DNA of 64,000 nucleotides, taken from Symbiodinium kawagutii (lineage: Eukaryota; Sar; Dinophyceae; Suessiales; Symbiodiniaceae). Below the pieces are notes generated by a model. It worked only from the letters and a program-made list of their open reading frames with translations. It was not told where the DNA came from and did not search any database. The position numbers and the translations under genes were made by a program. Of the stretch, positions 12,601-20,214 are shown piece after piece; positions within the stretch are counted from its first letter, which is position 1; every line of letters starts with the position of its first letter. The DNA is taken from the NCBI GenBank assembly GCA_009767595.1, contig VSDK01012543.1:879834-943833 (forward strand), given 5' to 3'.

Positions 12601-15278
12601 ACTCGATCTGGAAGTTGTACAATTCGGCAATGTACCCTTCAAGTCGCAAATTCAAATTCCTTGAAGCATCTAAGCAAGTTTTTCCGTGAACGGTACTGTT
12701 GGTTCCCTGCAAAAAGTGACATTGTCAATGTGGGTTAGCACTGCTCCCATGAATGGGAGCATTCCTTTGGGATAGCAAGTCTTGAGTTCCAACTGTTCAT
12801 GTCAAAAGGAAACTTTTCGAGATAACCTAACCGAGTCGTGAAACTGCAGGGGTGGTGGCGTGCATCATTTAAAGGTTGCTGTCAATACCGAAGCTGTACG
12901 TCTCTGTTGCCAATGATGGTTGGGCAATTTGAACAGTGGGGCCATGCTACACATGCAAAACTACTTTCGGATGATACCAGGTGTCCTATGGTTCTTTGAC
13001 GTAACCCACTGAGGGCACCTGGCTCCGAAATCCTTTGCCGTCACTTACCTTGTTTTGTTGTAGGTTGCCTACTTGTCACGCTGTGCCTGGATTTTTGCTC
13101 CACAAGGCTCACAGCTCACATGCTTTGACTGCTCACTCATGGTGGGATTTGGGCCAGTTATGGCCGTGAATGTTGTCATTCAAATGTCATTCAAAGACCT
13201 GCCCTGGCCTCTGCCGAGGCGTTGGAAAGCTGCAGTGCTGACTCAAATGTTTCGGCTCGAGTGTAGGAGCTCCGCGGTCAGTTCTGCTGCTTCCTCTCCA
13301 GCTCCGTGGCAAAGGTCAAAGACGCAGTCGTCAAAGAAGGCAGCGGCATCTGCACTGCCCTGGCTCTCTGCTCCTTGTGATCTTGTCCCAGAATTTCAAG
13401 ATGAAACACTAATTCCGTCCCTTTAATGAATGCATGTTGCTGGGGCAGTTGGCGCCTAGCAGTGATCTCTTTTTGGGCTTCAGAACACCAAGAAAAGCAG
13501 ACTGAAAATATGGATGAAAGCACCAAGGCTCCCAAATGCTTCCGACAGGTCTCCTTCGCTTGCGTCTCTTCTGCCTCACTGCACTTTGTTGAAAGCAACT
13601 GAGGCCAAGCATTCATCTCGTCCACAGATTGGAAGTACAAAGCTGCTTGGGCACTGCCTCCCAAGTCAACCCAGCTGCTGCTGACTTTGAAGTCGGAATC
13701 CGTGGAGCTCTGCAGGAGCTGCAACTTGCGCGAGACCTTCAGCTCGCCATCCACAAATTGTTGATCACTCCTGGGATCGAAATCGAGTTCTCTCTCCAGA
13801 GATTGGACTGGTCAGAATTGTTCTTCGTTTTTTATCTGATACCTGGACCTTCGCTACAGCATCCGCAGCATTCAACTTTAAACCTTTTCCCATGTCACAG
13901 CGCGACGATGCTACTGCGTAGAATGAAAGAAACATCATCGTCCAAAAACCTCCACGTGCCCTAAGTAGAATGACAGAAATATCCCTTGAACTGTTTGGCT
14001 GATTACAATCCCAATTCCCATTTTTTTCCTAAATGGAGATAGGGATGAGTTTAAATGAACATTCAGCATATTACATTCAGCAAAACATCATGTCGCCCCC
14101 TTGGAGAATCCCCAGTTGCCGACAGGATTGGTGTCCGTTGTGTCCTGCGCTTCATGACCATCTCGAGATTGATGTGCTTGTTGGGCCTGCAGCTGAGACT
14201 GAGCACTGCGATGTCTGTCGGACCCTCTTCTGTCTGCATGGTCAATCGCACGTGGTTGTAGCCTAGATGTTGGTGGGCCGGCAGCAGCCCCAAAACAAAC
14301 GAAACCCTCACTAAAACATAGTACGAAAGCGGAAGCGCAATTTTGTATGATATCGACAGCGGGAAACACATAAGAAAACATTCAAAGCCTCAACAAAAAC
14401 CAGTGACCGTTCGGTCCATCCTTCTTTGCCACCGTAAAGCCCGTCACAAAATCCCCGTGGTCGTCCGGAACTAAAAGGGATTCTCCACTTTTGACGGTAG
14501 CCCATTCTTGCTTTCCATTTTGAACTCTCCACTGACAGTCGCTGGAAGTCAATTCTAGCACTTGGCGCTGTTTTCCTCCGGATTGGTCCACCAAAAGCAA
14601 GCCCTTCGTAAAGGATTGGTGTCCGGAGTAGTGCGTATACACTTGCCAATCCACTGGAAGCCTCTTCACAGCATCCTGATGGGACTCCTTGTGCCCTTTG
14701 ACCGTAGGGACTGCCTCCAACCCCGAGAAATGCCAGAGAGAGAAGGTGCCTTGGCTCAAAAGTGTGTAGCGCTGACCATCCAGGGTCACGATGTGAGGGT
14801 CCCCGATCACAATCGCTCCACTGGTGGTCGTGGTGGTGGAAGGTGGAACGACCACCTGATACACATAGGATTCGTCGGCTCCGGTTTGGCCCAGCTGCCA
14901 ACCACCTCCTTGGCAGCAATAGCATTCGACTCCGAAACGAGCATGGTCTCGGACGTGAAAAGTCGGTTGCCCCTGGCATCTGAGGTTGCACTCATTTATA
15001 AATGCAGCATCGATTGGACGAGTTCCAAGTGGACGAGTAGCGAATGATCCCTGTAGTGGTCTGCAATTGCATTTGGCCCCATTACCTACGCCACCACAAA
15101 GGTATATCGGTACAACTGGGGGGGGACCCTGGATTGGTTGAACTGCACCCGAGTCTGTCCCCAGAAGGGACTCTTCCACTGTCGGCTTTTGCATCAAACA
15201 CGTCTCAGGATCATCTGCCAGAGAAGCTCCAACTGTCACAAGGGAAAAGAGCGCGAAGAACCACACCATGACGGACAT
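513..15278 (-). CDS. Proposed multi-exon gene: secreted vWD-C8 protein with exon-repeat coiled coil
   Basis: This is the overall span of a proposed minus-strand gene; the exons are listed separately. In order it encodes a signal peptide, a Cys-rich WSC-like segment, a Thr tract, a von Willebrand type D domain, a C8-like Cys domain and a long Ala/Glu/Lys coiled coil ending near 513. vWD-C8 proteins are extracellular and often polymerise or sit in mucus and matrix; a secreted, rod-forming role here is inferred. Exon borders use AG|G acceptors and GT or GC donors, both typical of dinoflagellates. Exons 1-4 join in frame, with one break near 13.25 kb. The 8.4-3.0 kb exons are all phase 0 and chain in frame. 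The link across 13.2-9.85 kb is the weakest point; the coiled-coil exons could be a separate gene. The gene is rich in inserted A, B and C elements. Confidence 0.5.
628..1060. repeat. (GAT)n tract and degenerate GATGGTTG repeats
   Basis: About 17 perfect GAT triplets (628-681) lead into a long degenerate run of GGTTGATGGAT words. It is the G-rich right flank of the 513-590 exon and mirrors the C-rich left flank. Confidence 0.7.
1435..1487. repeat. AT palindrome with GATCATAT ends
   Basis: TGATCATA, a (TA)n core with a central ATTA, then TATGTGATCA: nearly self-complementary over about 50 bp and able to form a hairpin. Confidence 0.6.
1622..1699 (-). CDS. Coiled-coil exon, 78 bp
   Basis: Reads AKCKVSSEALTLTEQ then RLQQALQQGTE in phase 0 from GCGGAG|GCC to ACTGAG|GCCAAC (GC type). 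The last 21 codons keep Glu 9 and Glu 21 of the repeat register, so this may be an extended or shifted copy. A GTGAGC inside the exon is a competing donor. The same frame stays open from 1789 to 1484. Confidence 0.5.
1810..2960. other. Intron sequence rich in CAGTTGAT / ACCATCAG words
   Basis: Irregular short words such as ACCAGTTGATTA and TTACCATCAG dominate. It includes an inverted pair GGGAGATCCAGCTG (1918) and CGGATCTCCCATTG (2001). No GC-rich islet is present. Confidence 0.5.
2993..3055 (-). CDS. 63-bp coiled-coil repeat exon, copy 8
   Basis: Reads ARASSAAQQA, EVAVHAR, QAAE. Acceptor is TCCGCCGAG|GCG, donor GCTGAG|GTGGAG (canonical GT). Ala-Arg at 16-17 replaces Ala-Lys, and Ala-Glu at 20-21 is kept. 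Confidence 0.62.
3578..3680. mobile_element. Family A inverted-repeat element, intact reference copy
   Basis: Ends are perfect inverted repeats for over 20 bp (GGTGGTTTCTCAAAATAGGG and its complement) around GGGTACCCCC and AAATCATCC. ATTT flanks both sides as a 4-bp target duplication when the element is taken as 3579-3679. It has no coding capacity. Confidence 0.75.
3727..3789 (-). CDS. 63-bp coiled-coil repeat exon, copy 7
   Basis: Reads AELSQALAEA, KAAGEAA, EARL. Acceptor is ATCTCGCAG|GCC, donor CGGTTG|GTTGAA (canonical GT). Glu 9 is conserved but the Ala-Lys pair is replaced by Ala-Ala. A perfect family A element (3578-3680) sits 46 bp beyond the donor. Confidence 0.6.
4363..4482 (+). 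mobile_element. Family B inverted-repeat element
   Basis: Begins TGGCTGTGGGTCAA, contains CCCTGTACCCCTGGTTCCCC and AACCATGGTTTTCCC, and ends TTGACCCATAGCCA. A second 3' end (TTGACCCATAGCCA) recurs at about 4585-4598 beside exon copy 6. Confidence 0.7.
4670..4679. other. Assembly gap of 10 N
   Basis: It lies immediately past the donor of exon copy 6, so its true length is unknown and exon bases could be missing. Confidence 0.95.
4683..4745 (-). CDS. 63-bp coiled-coil repeat exon, copy 6, next to an assembly gap
   Basis: Reads AAASRAKAEL, RACSEAK, EEAP. Acceptor is TCGCCTGCAG|GCG. The presumed GC donor runs into ten N at 4670-4679, so the 3' border rests on the 21-codon register alone. Glu 9 and Ala-Lys 16-17 are conserved; position 21 is Pro in place of Glu. 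Confidence 0.55.
5541..5603 (-). CDS. 63-bp coiled-coil repeat exon, copy 5
   Basis: Reads AMAAAAQKEV, AAAQKMK, EEAE. Acceptor is CGACCTGAG|GCG, donor GCAGAG|GCCCGG (GC type). The intron to copy 4 is only 228 bp and is nearly half filled by a family A element, which makes it the shortest in this set. Confidence 0.62.
5698..5804. mobile_element. Family A element in the 228-bp intron
   Basis: Left end GGCTGTTTCCCAAGCCATAG then GGGTACCCCCAAATCATCC; right end GGGTTCCCTATTCTGAGAAACCACC. Flanks ATGT/ATGG differ at one base from a 4-bp duplication. Confidence 0.65.
5832..5894 (-). CDS. 63-bp coiled-coil repeat exon, copy 4
   Basis: Reads AQRALALTEA, RSSLEAK, EAAE. Acceptor is CACCTGGCAG|GCA, donor GCCGAG|GCCAGC (GC type). 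Glu 9, Ala-Lys 16-17 and Ala-Glu 20-21 match copies 1-3 although the rest has diverged. A family A element begins about 28 bp past the donor. Confidence 0.62.
5940..6480. other. Intron without visible gene
   Basis: AT-rich sequence with TGATGGTTGATA-type words on the left and ATCATCAACCATT-type words further right. Nothing else is seen. Confidence 0.5.
6557..6619 (-). CDS. 63-bp coiled-coil repeat exon, copy 3
   Basis: Reads AQAHAAMSEL, HILSDAK, GQAE. Acceptor is ATTCTCCAG|GCG, donor GCCGAG|GCGGCC (GC type). A GT donor 15 bp further on (GGGGAA|GTGCCA) would add AAPGE. It shares the SDAKGQAE end with copy 2. Confidence 0.62.
6640..7420. other. Intron between exon copies 2 and 3
   Basis: Low-complexity ACCATCA/GATGGTT words; no further coding signal is seen. 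Confidence 0.5.
7429..7491 (-). CDS. 63-bp coiled-coil repeat exon, copy 2
   Basis: Reads VQARAAMAEL, QIVSDAK, GQAE in phase 0. Acceptor is GGCCCAG|GTG, donor GCCGAG|GTGACG, so this copy keeps a canonical GT donor at the same position where copy 1 uses GC. This fixes the 21-codon length independently. Confidence 0.65.
7978..8204 (+). mobile_element. Two adjoining family B elements
   Basis: The first copy (about 7978-8092) runs from GGCAGGGGTCAAAACC to TTGACACATGGC. The second (8088-8204) starts within it at GGCTGTGGGTCAAGACCCTG and ends TTGATCCATGGCCATA. They share a few bases, as in end-to-end or nested insertion. Confidence 0.6.
8336..8398 (-). CDS. 63-bp coiled-coil repeat exon, copy 1
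   Basis: Reads AKLRAAMAEL, QVLAEAK, GQAE: 21 residues, three heptads, phase 0 at both ends. Acceptor is GTGCCAG|GCC and donor GCCGAG|GCGGAG (GC type). It is closely similar to copies 2 and 3 (AAMxEL and AKGQAE shared). The frame stays open beyond the donor, so a longer 85-bp exon ending at GTCAAT is possible. Confidence 0.6.
8658..8779 (-). mobile_element. Family B element, reverse orientation, with a partial copy upstream
   Basis: TTTGGGTCAAGCAGTTAA to GAACTGACCCACAGCCC, with the diagnostic GGGGAACCAGGGGGACTAGC. A related fragment starts at about 8528 (GCTGGGTCAAGCAGTTAACC). Confidence 0.55.
9548..9598 (-). CDS. Coiled-coil exon, border uncertain
   Basis: From acceptor CGCGCCGAG|GTG it reads VKMSEASAAEAEAEQLN, rich in Ala and Glu. 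The donor could be AAT|GCTGGG (chosen, phase 0), GGG-type GTACAA a few bases on, or the earlier GAG|GCGGAG, which matches the donor of the exon at 8336. It is similar in composition to the 63-bp exons but does not share their length or register. Confidence 0.4.
9821..9847 (-). CDS. Coiled-coil micro-exon (27 bp)
   Basis: Reads VALEKLQAQ in phase 0 between acceptor GGTCGCAAG|G and a strong GC donor, GCGCAG|GCAAGT. The upstream frame also contains an ATG (MPRGRK then VALEKLQAQ), so this could instead be the first coding exon of a separate coiled-coil gene. It has heptad-like spacing of hydrophobic residues. Confidence 0.4.
9910..10010. repeat. Tandem 20-bp repeat
   Basis: About four near-identical units of GGCTTGTAATGGTTTATCAT followed by degenerate GGCTTAGAATG units. 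Confidence 0.75.
12406..12456 (-). CDS. Weak candidate exon in the long intron of the vWD gene
   Basis: A GC-rich patch reading ASSARTQTERWCRDAG on the minus strand, after an acceptor-like TATGGCCAG|G and before GATGCAG. Phase does not fit exon 4 cleanly. It is listed only because it is the one GC-rich islet with splice-like borders between 13.2 and 9.85 kb. Confidence 0.2.
13199..13359 (-). CDS. vWD gene exon 4: second half of C8 domain, with an apparent frame break
   Basis: From acceptor AGAGCCAG|GGC it encodes GSADAAAFF then DDCVFDLCHGAGEEAAEL and TAELLHS, the second C8 half with its paired Cys. After LLHSSRNI this frame meets TGA. A shifted frame over the next 50 bp gives TFESALQLSNASAEARA and stops at a plausible donor, GGGCAG|GTCTTT. 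Either there is a one- or two-base error or mutation near 13240-13265, or an unrecognised splice, or the protein truly ends here. The shifted frame already looks like the coiled coil found downstream. Confidence 0.5.
13524..13770 (-). CDS. vWD gene exon 3: end of vWD region and first half of C8-type domain
   Basis: A 247-bp exon from acceptor GATCCCAG|G to donor GCCTTG|GTGCTT, ending in phase 0. It encodes SDQQFVDGELKVSRKLQLL, then a segment with SSSWVDLGGSAQAALYF, then CSEAEETQAKETCRKHLG. The last part has the Cys spacing of the C8 domain that follows vWD in many secreted proteins. The frame stays open without splicing to 13278, but that read-through loses the C8 pattern, which resumes in another frame in exon 4. 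Confidence 0.6.
14124..14262 (-). CDS. vWD gene exon 2: rest of the vWD domain
   Basis: A 139-bp exon read between acceptor AACATCTAG|GC and donor CCAATCCT|GTCGGC. Joined to exon 1 (phase 1) it gives ...KKDGPNG followed by YNHVRLTMQTEEGPTDIAV, then a Cys-containing strand and KHINLEMVMKRR. This is the expected alternation of beta strands in a vWD domain. It ends in phase 2, which fits exon 3 exactly (T-P-I-L then SDQQFVDGELKV). The 144-bp intron between exons 1 and 2 has stops in the exon 1 frame. Confidence 0.6.
14408..15278 (-). CDS. vWD gene exon 1: signal peptide, Cys-rich segment, vWD start
   Basis: Starts at the first in-frame ATG (15278); an in-frame TGA lies about 45 bp upstream. Residues 1-20 form a signal peptide (MSVMVWFFALFSLVTVGA then SLADD). 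Residues about 61-122 hold clustered Cys, including an ECNLRC and a FGVECYCC motif that resemble a WSC-type domain. A Thr run at about 148-152 is followed at about 159 by the vWD signature GDPHIVTLDGQRY and then TFSLWHFSG. Codon use is GC-rich at third positions, and this is by far the longest protein-like frame in the window. Reading on without splicing would give HWFLLRL and a stop, so a 301-residue single-exon protein is the alternative. I prefer a donor at AACG|GTCACT because it joins in frame to exon 2. Confidence 0.8.
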
Positions 15279-15599
15279 GTTATACAATGAAAACGAAGTC
15301 TCGGTATTTTGAGCTTTTGAGCATCAAAAGCGCTTGGAAAGGCGGAAAAAGGCAGTGGATCCTCCGAACTTGTCAAACCTATTGCAATGGACTTCTTTCA
15401 GCAAAATCGTTCCAGTGAAATTGGCCCATATCTCATCTCACGTTCACATCACATGAGATGTTGCAAAATGTTTCGTTCACATTCCCAATTCATCTTAATA
15501 AACTCATGGGCAAAATATGGCAAAATCATGACTTAACTCCTGGATCATCCGTTAAAAGCACGGAAAATCAACGGAAAAACTCCTGGGATCATGGAAATT

Positions 15600-15710
15600 T
15601 CATCCAACAAAGTCATGAACAAGCCGCTGATTCGCAGTTACTTGGTCAGCCGCCATCAATGAAGGCTGCACCTCGATGCTGATTCGTTTCGAGGAGGCCC
15701 TGACCATGTG
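15600..15710 (-). CDS. Candidate last exon of an upstream minus-strand gene
   Basis: From acceptor GCCACTCAG|CAC it reads HMVRASSKRISIEVQPS, then LMAADQVTANQRLVHDFVG and a TGA at 15600-15602, 111 bp in phase 0. It matches the phase 0 donor of the exon at 16231, giving ELQEEEQQ joined to HMVRASS. No known domain is recognised. The stop lies 322 bp upstream of the vWD start on the same strand, a tight head-to-tail spacing typical of dinoflagellate gene blocks. Confidence 0.45.
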   Translation of the reverse strand, partial: HMVRASSKRISIEVQPSLMAADQVTANQRLVHDFVG

Positions 15711-15846
15711 CTGAGTGGCTGACATCTTGGTGATCAATGGTGGATGATAAGAGGCAGTTGGGTGATGATGCTTCAATCATAGATAGAATGTGTGGGTTTT
15801 CTCGGATTTTTGGATTGGTTGGATGAATTGGATCTGATGATAAGGT

Positions 15847-15893
<47 letters not shown>
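15847..15893. repeat. (GAT)n microsatellite
   Basis: About 15 GAT triplets. Overlapping poly-Ser and poly-Ile frames are translation artefacts. Confidence 0.9.
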
Positions 15894-15895
<2 letters not shown>

Positions 15896-16230
15896 ACCAA
15901 TGATTGGTTTGATGATCGATTTTTGATTGGATTCCTGATTGGTTAATTGGTAACGATGGTCGGTGAGAGTGGACGAATGGTTAATGACAATGGCCACTGT
16001 TTTATGATGATTGACTTGGTGGCTTATAGATCCCTTGCTAAAAATAAATATTTTTAGTGGTTATATGGTAAATCAATCATATCCCAAAAACACTAAAAAC
16101 CTAAGTTAGTGGGTATAAGCCATCCAGTTGATGACAGGAGGCAGTTGATTGATACCTGGCTGATGACTTCACTGCATCTTCCGCCCTCGAAATTTCATTC
16201 GGCTCGCCCACCGAAACGTCTCCGCGGCAC

Positions 16231-16307
16231 CTGCTGCTCTTCTTCCTGGAGCTCACCTGAGGCGCTACCGCAACCCCGCGGGTCATCGCTCGTCATCGAA
16301 TCATACG
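16231..16307 (-). CDS. Candidate internal exon of the upstream minus-strand gene
   Basis: From acceptor CACCCAG|CG it reads YDSMTSDDPRGCGSAS then GELQEEEQQ and ends at CAG|GTGCCG in phase 0. Acidic and Gln-rich, possibly the start of a coiled coil. The open frame is flanked by low-complexity DNA on both sides. Function is unknown. Confidence 0.45.
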
Positions 16308-16351
16308 CTGGGTGAATGCGGGTGAGGGTGACCAATGGGGGGACGGTGAAT

Positions 16352-16410
16352 ACTCATTGAAAATCATTGAAAATCATTGAAAATCATTGAAAATCGTTGA
16401 AAATGAAGGT
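16352..16410. repeat. Tandem AAAATCATTG repeat
   Basis: Five to six 10-bp units, with one further copy at about 16423. Confidence 0.8.
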
Positions 16411-16975
16411 GTAGTACTCAATGAAAATCATTAAAAAATGGTAAATACATGTAAGTACTGATTGGCCATGGTCAAAAACATGGCGATTCAGGATTATTGA
16501 ACATCAGAAATGGTCCATTGTCAAAACAAACGGCCGTGGTGGGTGGTCTATAACTTTATCGATCTCACTTCGATCTAGAATGCTCGGCAGCACTGGTTGA
16601 TTCACTCCCAAATCGTTGTTTATGACTAAGTGATTAGTCAAATTCAGGAAACAATGCTGTTGCGGCCGCCCAGTACGTATTCTAAACCGTATCCTGATGG
16701 GTGCACCACGTGGTGTATTCACCGAGAAACGGTTCTATCAGCTGTCGACAATCCCCGACAAAGCAGCCAGTAGAGACCACACGATCATGGCAATGATCAA
16801 CCAGTTGTTTAGGAAGGTGTTCGTGCAACAACGGATTGGTTTTGGAATCAGCATACATCCCGATGAACCACGACCACCATTCACCATGCTTTCAGCATTC
16901 AAGGGGAGTGCAATCATCATTGTATAAGCGTTATCGATCAGCAGTATCAACCTATCGCCAGACCTATCACTAAAT

Positions 16976-17093
16976 GGGTGTTTCTCAAGTCGTACGGGTA
17001 CCCTCAGTTACCATCCTTTATAATCATATTAAGCATGTATAGTAGTAAACCAGCTAGAACTTTGGGGGTTAACTATGGCTTGAGAAACCACTA
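16976..17093. mobile_element. Family A element with AAAT duplication
   Basis: GGGTGTTTCTCAAGTCGTAC on the left, GGCTTGAGAAACCACT on the right, flanked by AAAT on both sides (element proper 16977-17090). Confidence 0.65.
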
Positions 17094-17763
17094 AATCTTG
17101 TCATGTTTGATTCGCATGGCCCGTTCGCGTCTCTGGTCCCGTTCGCGTTGCCTTCAGCAATTCGCCAGGGTCCAGTGTCATCTCTTCCTTTTGAGGAGTT
17201 GCAGATGGGATGGCTGATACCAAGTGGTACCATCCTATCGGTTTCGTGAAGGTAACTACGTGAGTTGTCGCGAGTCATGCTTAATACAAGGATCAATAGG
17301 GTTTTGCTGTGACAAATGGTCATGAAGGGAAGTTCACAATGGTAAGTTGACGTATGACTGGGACTGGGATAACTATGATTTATGGTAGACATTGTTGAAC
17401 CACGTGTCGCATCCTTGTGTAATGTTTCACGGAACGTCCAGACTGAGTGTAGGATGTGCCTGCAGTGCATTTCCACATCTATGTTTGTTGTTTCCAGGCG
17501 GGGTCGGAGATCTGATGATGCCAAGTTTCCACCTTTACGTTACTCATACATCCAGTAAACATAGCCATCGGAGTTAAACATCAACTTGCCATTGTTAACT
17601 TCCATCTATCATCTTTTACAACGGTGATTCCATAGCTGTCCCACGTACTACGGTACGCTGTATATGAGGTGCCAACGGGGGTGGGCTGCTTTCGAGGACG
17701 GCCCCCCATGATCAACGGCCTCTGCCAAGGTCTCGAGCACAGACTCATCCAGCCACCATCATT

Positions 17764-18054
17764 AGCTGGGTATGGGTCAAGCAGGTCACCACCCAGTTTC
17801 ATGGGGATAATAACCAATAATACTGTATAATAACCAACAATAGTGATGGGACTTATTAAATAATGTTGGTTATTAAACTAATAATGATGGATAATAACCA
17901 ATGATAGTGATTTACAGTAGTTCATCACCAACAATTGTGTATAATAAATGTTAATGATGGTTGACTACAGGGGATAATAACCAACAATCATAGGGAAAAC
18001 AATGCTTAACGATAGGGGAACCAGGGGGACAGGGTCAACTGACCCACTGTCAGC
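17764..18054 (-). mobile_element. Family B element enlarged by internal tandem repeats
   Basis: Ends are GGGTATGGGTCAAGCAGG and GGGTCAACTGACCCACTGTC, flanked by AGCT on both sides. The interior holds repeated GATAATAACCAACAATA units, more than doubling its usual length. Confidence 0.55.
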
Positions 18055-18171
18055 TATCACTAGCCAACATTTGCTGTCATGATCAACCATCATCATTAGT
18101 CATCATCAACTAATGATCAGCTCAAACAATCATTAAACCATCGGTAATCACAGTTAAACCATCAAGCCATC

Positions 18172-18400
18172 ATGATTAGATATCATTCACATCATCAACC
18201 ATCATCAACCGTGATCAACCATTATCAACCATCATCAACCATCATCGACCATCACCAACCATCATCAACCATCACCAACCATCATCGACCATCACCAACC
18301 ATCATCAACCATCATTCGCAAGCATCGGCAAATATCAAACCATCATTAAACCATTATCAAACCATCGTTCCATCAAAGATCATTAATCATCATTAACTTT
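18172..18400. repeat. ATCATCAACC tandem tract
   Basis: Near-regular 10- to 20-bp units of ACCATCATCAACC and ACCATCACCAACC. This is the C-rich left flank of the next islet. Confidence 0.8.
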
Positions 18401-18486
18401 CATCAACCATCATGAAGACGGTCATTTGCCTCCATTGAGCAACACTTAATCATCTCCACTTTGAGTGAATGATGCAAACAACAAAC

Positions 18487-18552
18487 CCACTGCGCCTCAC
18501 TCGCCGATGGAGCGTTGAGCCTAGGCAGTACCAGCTGCTGTTGCAGCTGCTG
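18487..18552 (-). CDS. Candidate exon, Gln-rich
   Basis: Reads QQLQQQLVLPRLNAPS then ASEAQW from AACAAG|CAG to CAGTGG|GTTTGT, 66 bp in phase 0. Several other acceptors are possible inside the CAG run. It may belong to the gene ending at 15600. Confidence 0.35.
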
Positions 18553-19039
18553 CTTGTTGGGTTGGTTCACAGTAGGTGATTTCTTGGTCAGGATTTTCAA
18601 CCTACAATCCTGGTGGGTACCAACTGTTGACGTAAATAATTACCAATCATAATGATGGTTATATTCTTGGCGAATTGTAAAGTATTTGAACCAACAGTGG
18701 TAGCGGGATTGTTTCAAACCGCAGATGATTGGTCGGTTGGTTCGTTCGTTAGTTGGTTGGGTACGTTCATTGCTTCATGCACTGCAGGTTTCGTGGGTTG
18801 GTTGGCGAAGAACCAACTACAAAGAACGATAATGGGGCTTGTGTTTGGGAAAGTTGTAGTACTAGTAACAACCAACGACAATAGAACCAATCACAATGGC
18901 CGAGACTGTCCGATTGAATAGCTGCTGATGATTTGCAAAGCCCTACTGGCTGACCATTGCGACTCCTGGAGGAGAACTGAGACCTTCATCAAGCCATACA
19001 GTTTGATTGTGATTCAACCGGCGATGAGCCTGGGTGAGC

Positions 19040-19142
19040 TGGTCGTTTCTCAAAACAGGGAACCCCCAAAATGGATGGTTTGTTACTATCAATTGTTAAT
19101 ATGGGATGATTTGGGGGTACTTCCAGCTATTGAGAAACCACC
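19040..19142. mobile_element. Family A element
   Basis: GGTCGTTTCTCAAAACAGGG on the left and CTATTGAGAAACCACC on the right; flanks do not match as a target duplication. Confidence 0.6.
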
Positions 19143-19315
19143 ATGACTAGTATAACCACTATTGTTGGTGATGATCCCTTCTTCGTAACCATTCTGAAGC
19201 ATAGAATTCGCCATAGAAAATCCCATGGCTTCCCTAGAAAACCATAGAAACCACCATATGTTCATCACCACAAACCAACGATTTGGAGAAAGCCCCATCC
19301 GTAGACCTCAGTCCC

Positions 19316-19404
19316 AGCGCAGGTGTCGTGCTGTTTGAGCGATCGCCAAGGCCCCATCGCCATCCCTGTCGTCGGGTGCCGCTGAGAGGACGCTCGCCTG
19401 CGAG
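19316..19404. other. GC-rich exon-like islet
   Basis: On the minus strand between CCTCGCAG|G and ACTGAG|GTCTAC two frames are open across the islet (for example RASSQRHPTTGMAMG). A third contains an EF-hand-like DRDGDGALAIAQ but stops just before the donor. Strand and frame are not settled. Confidence 0.3.
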
Positions 19405-20113
19405 GCTGTAGTTATGGTTCGTGGTGGTTAGTGGTGATTAGTGCTGGTTAGTGGTTGATAATGATGCGGATGCTACTAGTGAAATGGCTAGATAGTAATC
19501 AATGATGATGACTGGTGATAGTACCAGCCATTATCTAATTATGGTACTTATTGTCATTATCATTAATGATGCGTACTGATGCTTGATAGGAGCTGGTTGA
19601 GAATGGTCATGGTTGATAGTGATAACATTGGTGAATGATGGTGAGGAAAGGCTCATGATTGTGGTAGCACCGGGTAATCATGGTTGATCGTTGAAAATGG
19701 TTGACCGCGACTACTGACTGATCAAAAGTTGTATGATTATCTTTAAATGCAAATCACCGTTCCTAGTGGTTGCAAATTATGATCGACAGGCCTTGACCAT
19801 GGTTGAAATTAGTTTTGTTCAAGTGACAAATATCTTCTTTTTGATCCCTGGTTCTCCCGCGCTCATTTGATCCAAACATTTTGTAGGGAACCACTATTGG
19901 ATACTACTTGTTTACAAGAGCTAATTAATGTTTACAAGAGCTCATTAATATTTGATCTAATCCATTTGATCTATCGATTTGATCTATCGATTTGATCTAG
20001 TCTTCCCTTATTTGAAAGAGCTATTTGTTCCACTAATTTGGTTCCCCCTCTCTTTTGCTATACTACTCTTTGATCTTCCGTTTCTTTTGGAGAGTTCCCT
20101 CATTCGCACCAAA

Positions 20114-20214
20114 TGGTGGTTTCTCATAATAGGGGACTCCAAAAAACGGTTGGTTTGATACAATAAATGGTTGATGGTAGATGATTTGGGGGCACCCCTG
20201 TTTTGAGAAACCCC
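20114..20214. mobile_element. Family A element
   Basis: GGTGGTTTCTCATAATAGGG to GGGCACCCCTGTTTTGAGAAACCCC. Confidence 0.6.

Larger units (their letters stand above)
9848..13198 (-). other. Long putative intron, 13.2-9.85 kb
   Basis: About 3.3 kb between exon 4 and the next coiled-coil-like exon. It is ordinary AT-richer sequence with TGATGGTT/AACCATCA-like words. It holds one right-end fragment of a family A element (11643-11673), a run of 20-bp tandem repeats at its low end, and a 126-codon minus frame at 11684-12064 with no recognised similarity. That frame is protein-like in places but has no clear splice borders. Confidence 0.4.

Noticed and set aside
13860-13900. Extra exon reading MGKGLKLNAADAVAKVQ before exon 3
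   Set aside because: Its phase does not fit exon 3, whereas exon 2 joins exon 3 directly in frame.
15279-15340. Relic spliced-leader sequence upstream of the vWD start
   Set aside because: GATGCTCAAAAGCTCAAAA only loosely resembles the leader; too short to claim.
19316-19404. EF-hand loop DRDGDGALAIAQ
   Set aside because: That frame stops just before the donor, and position 12 is Gln, not Glu; two other frames cross the islet equally well.
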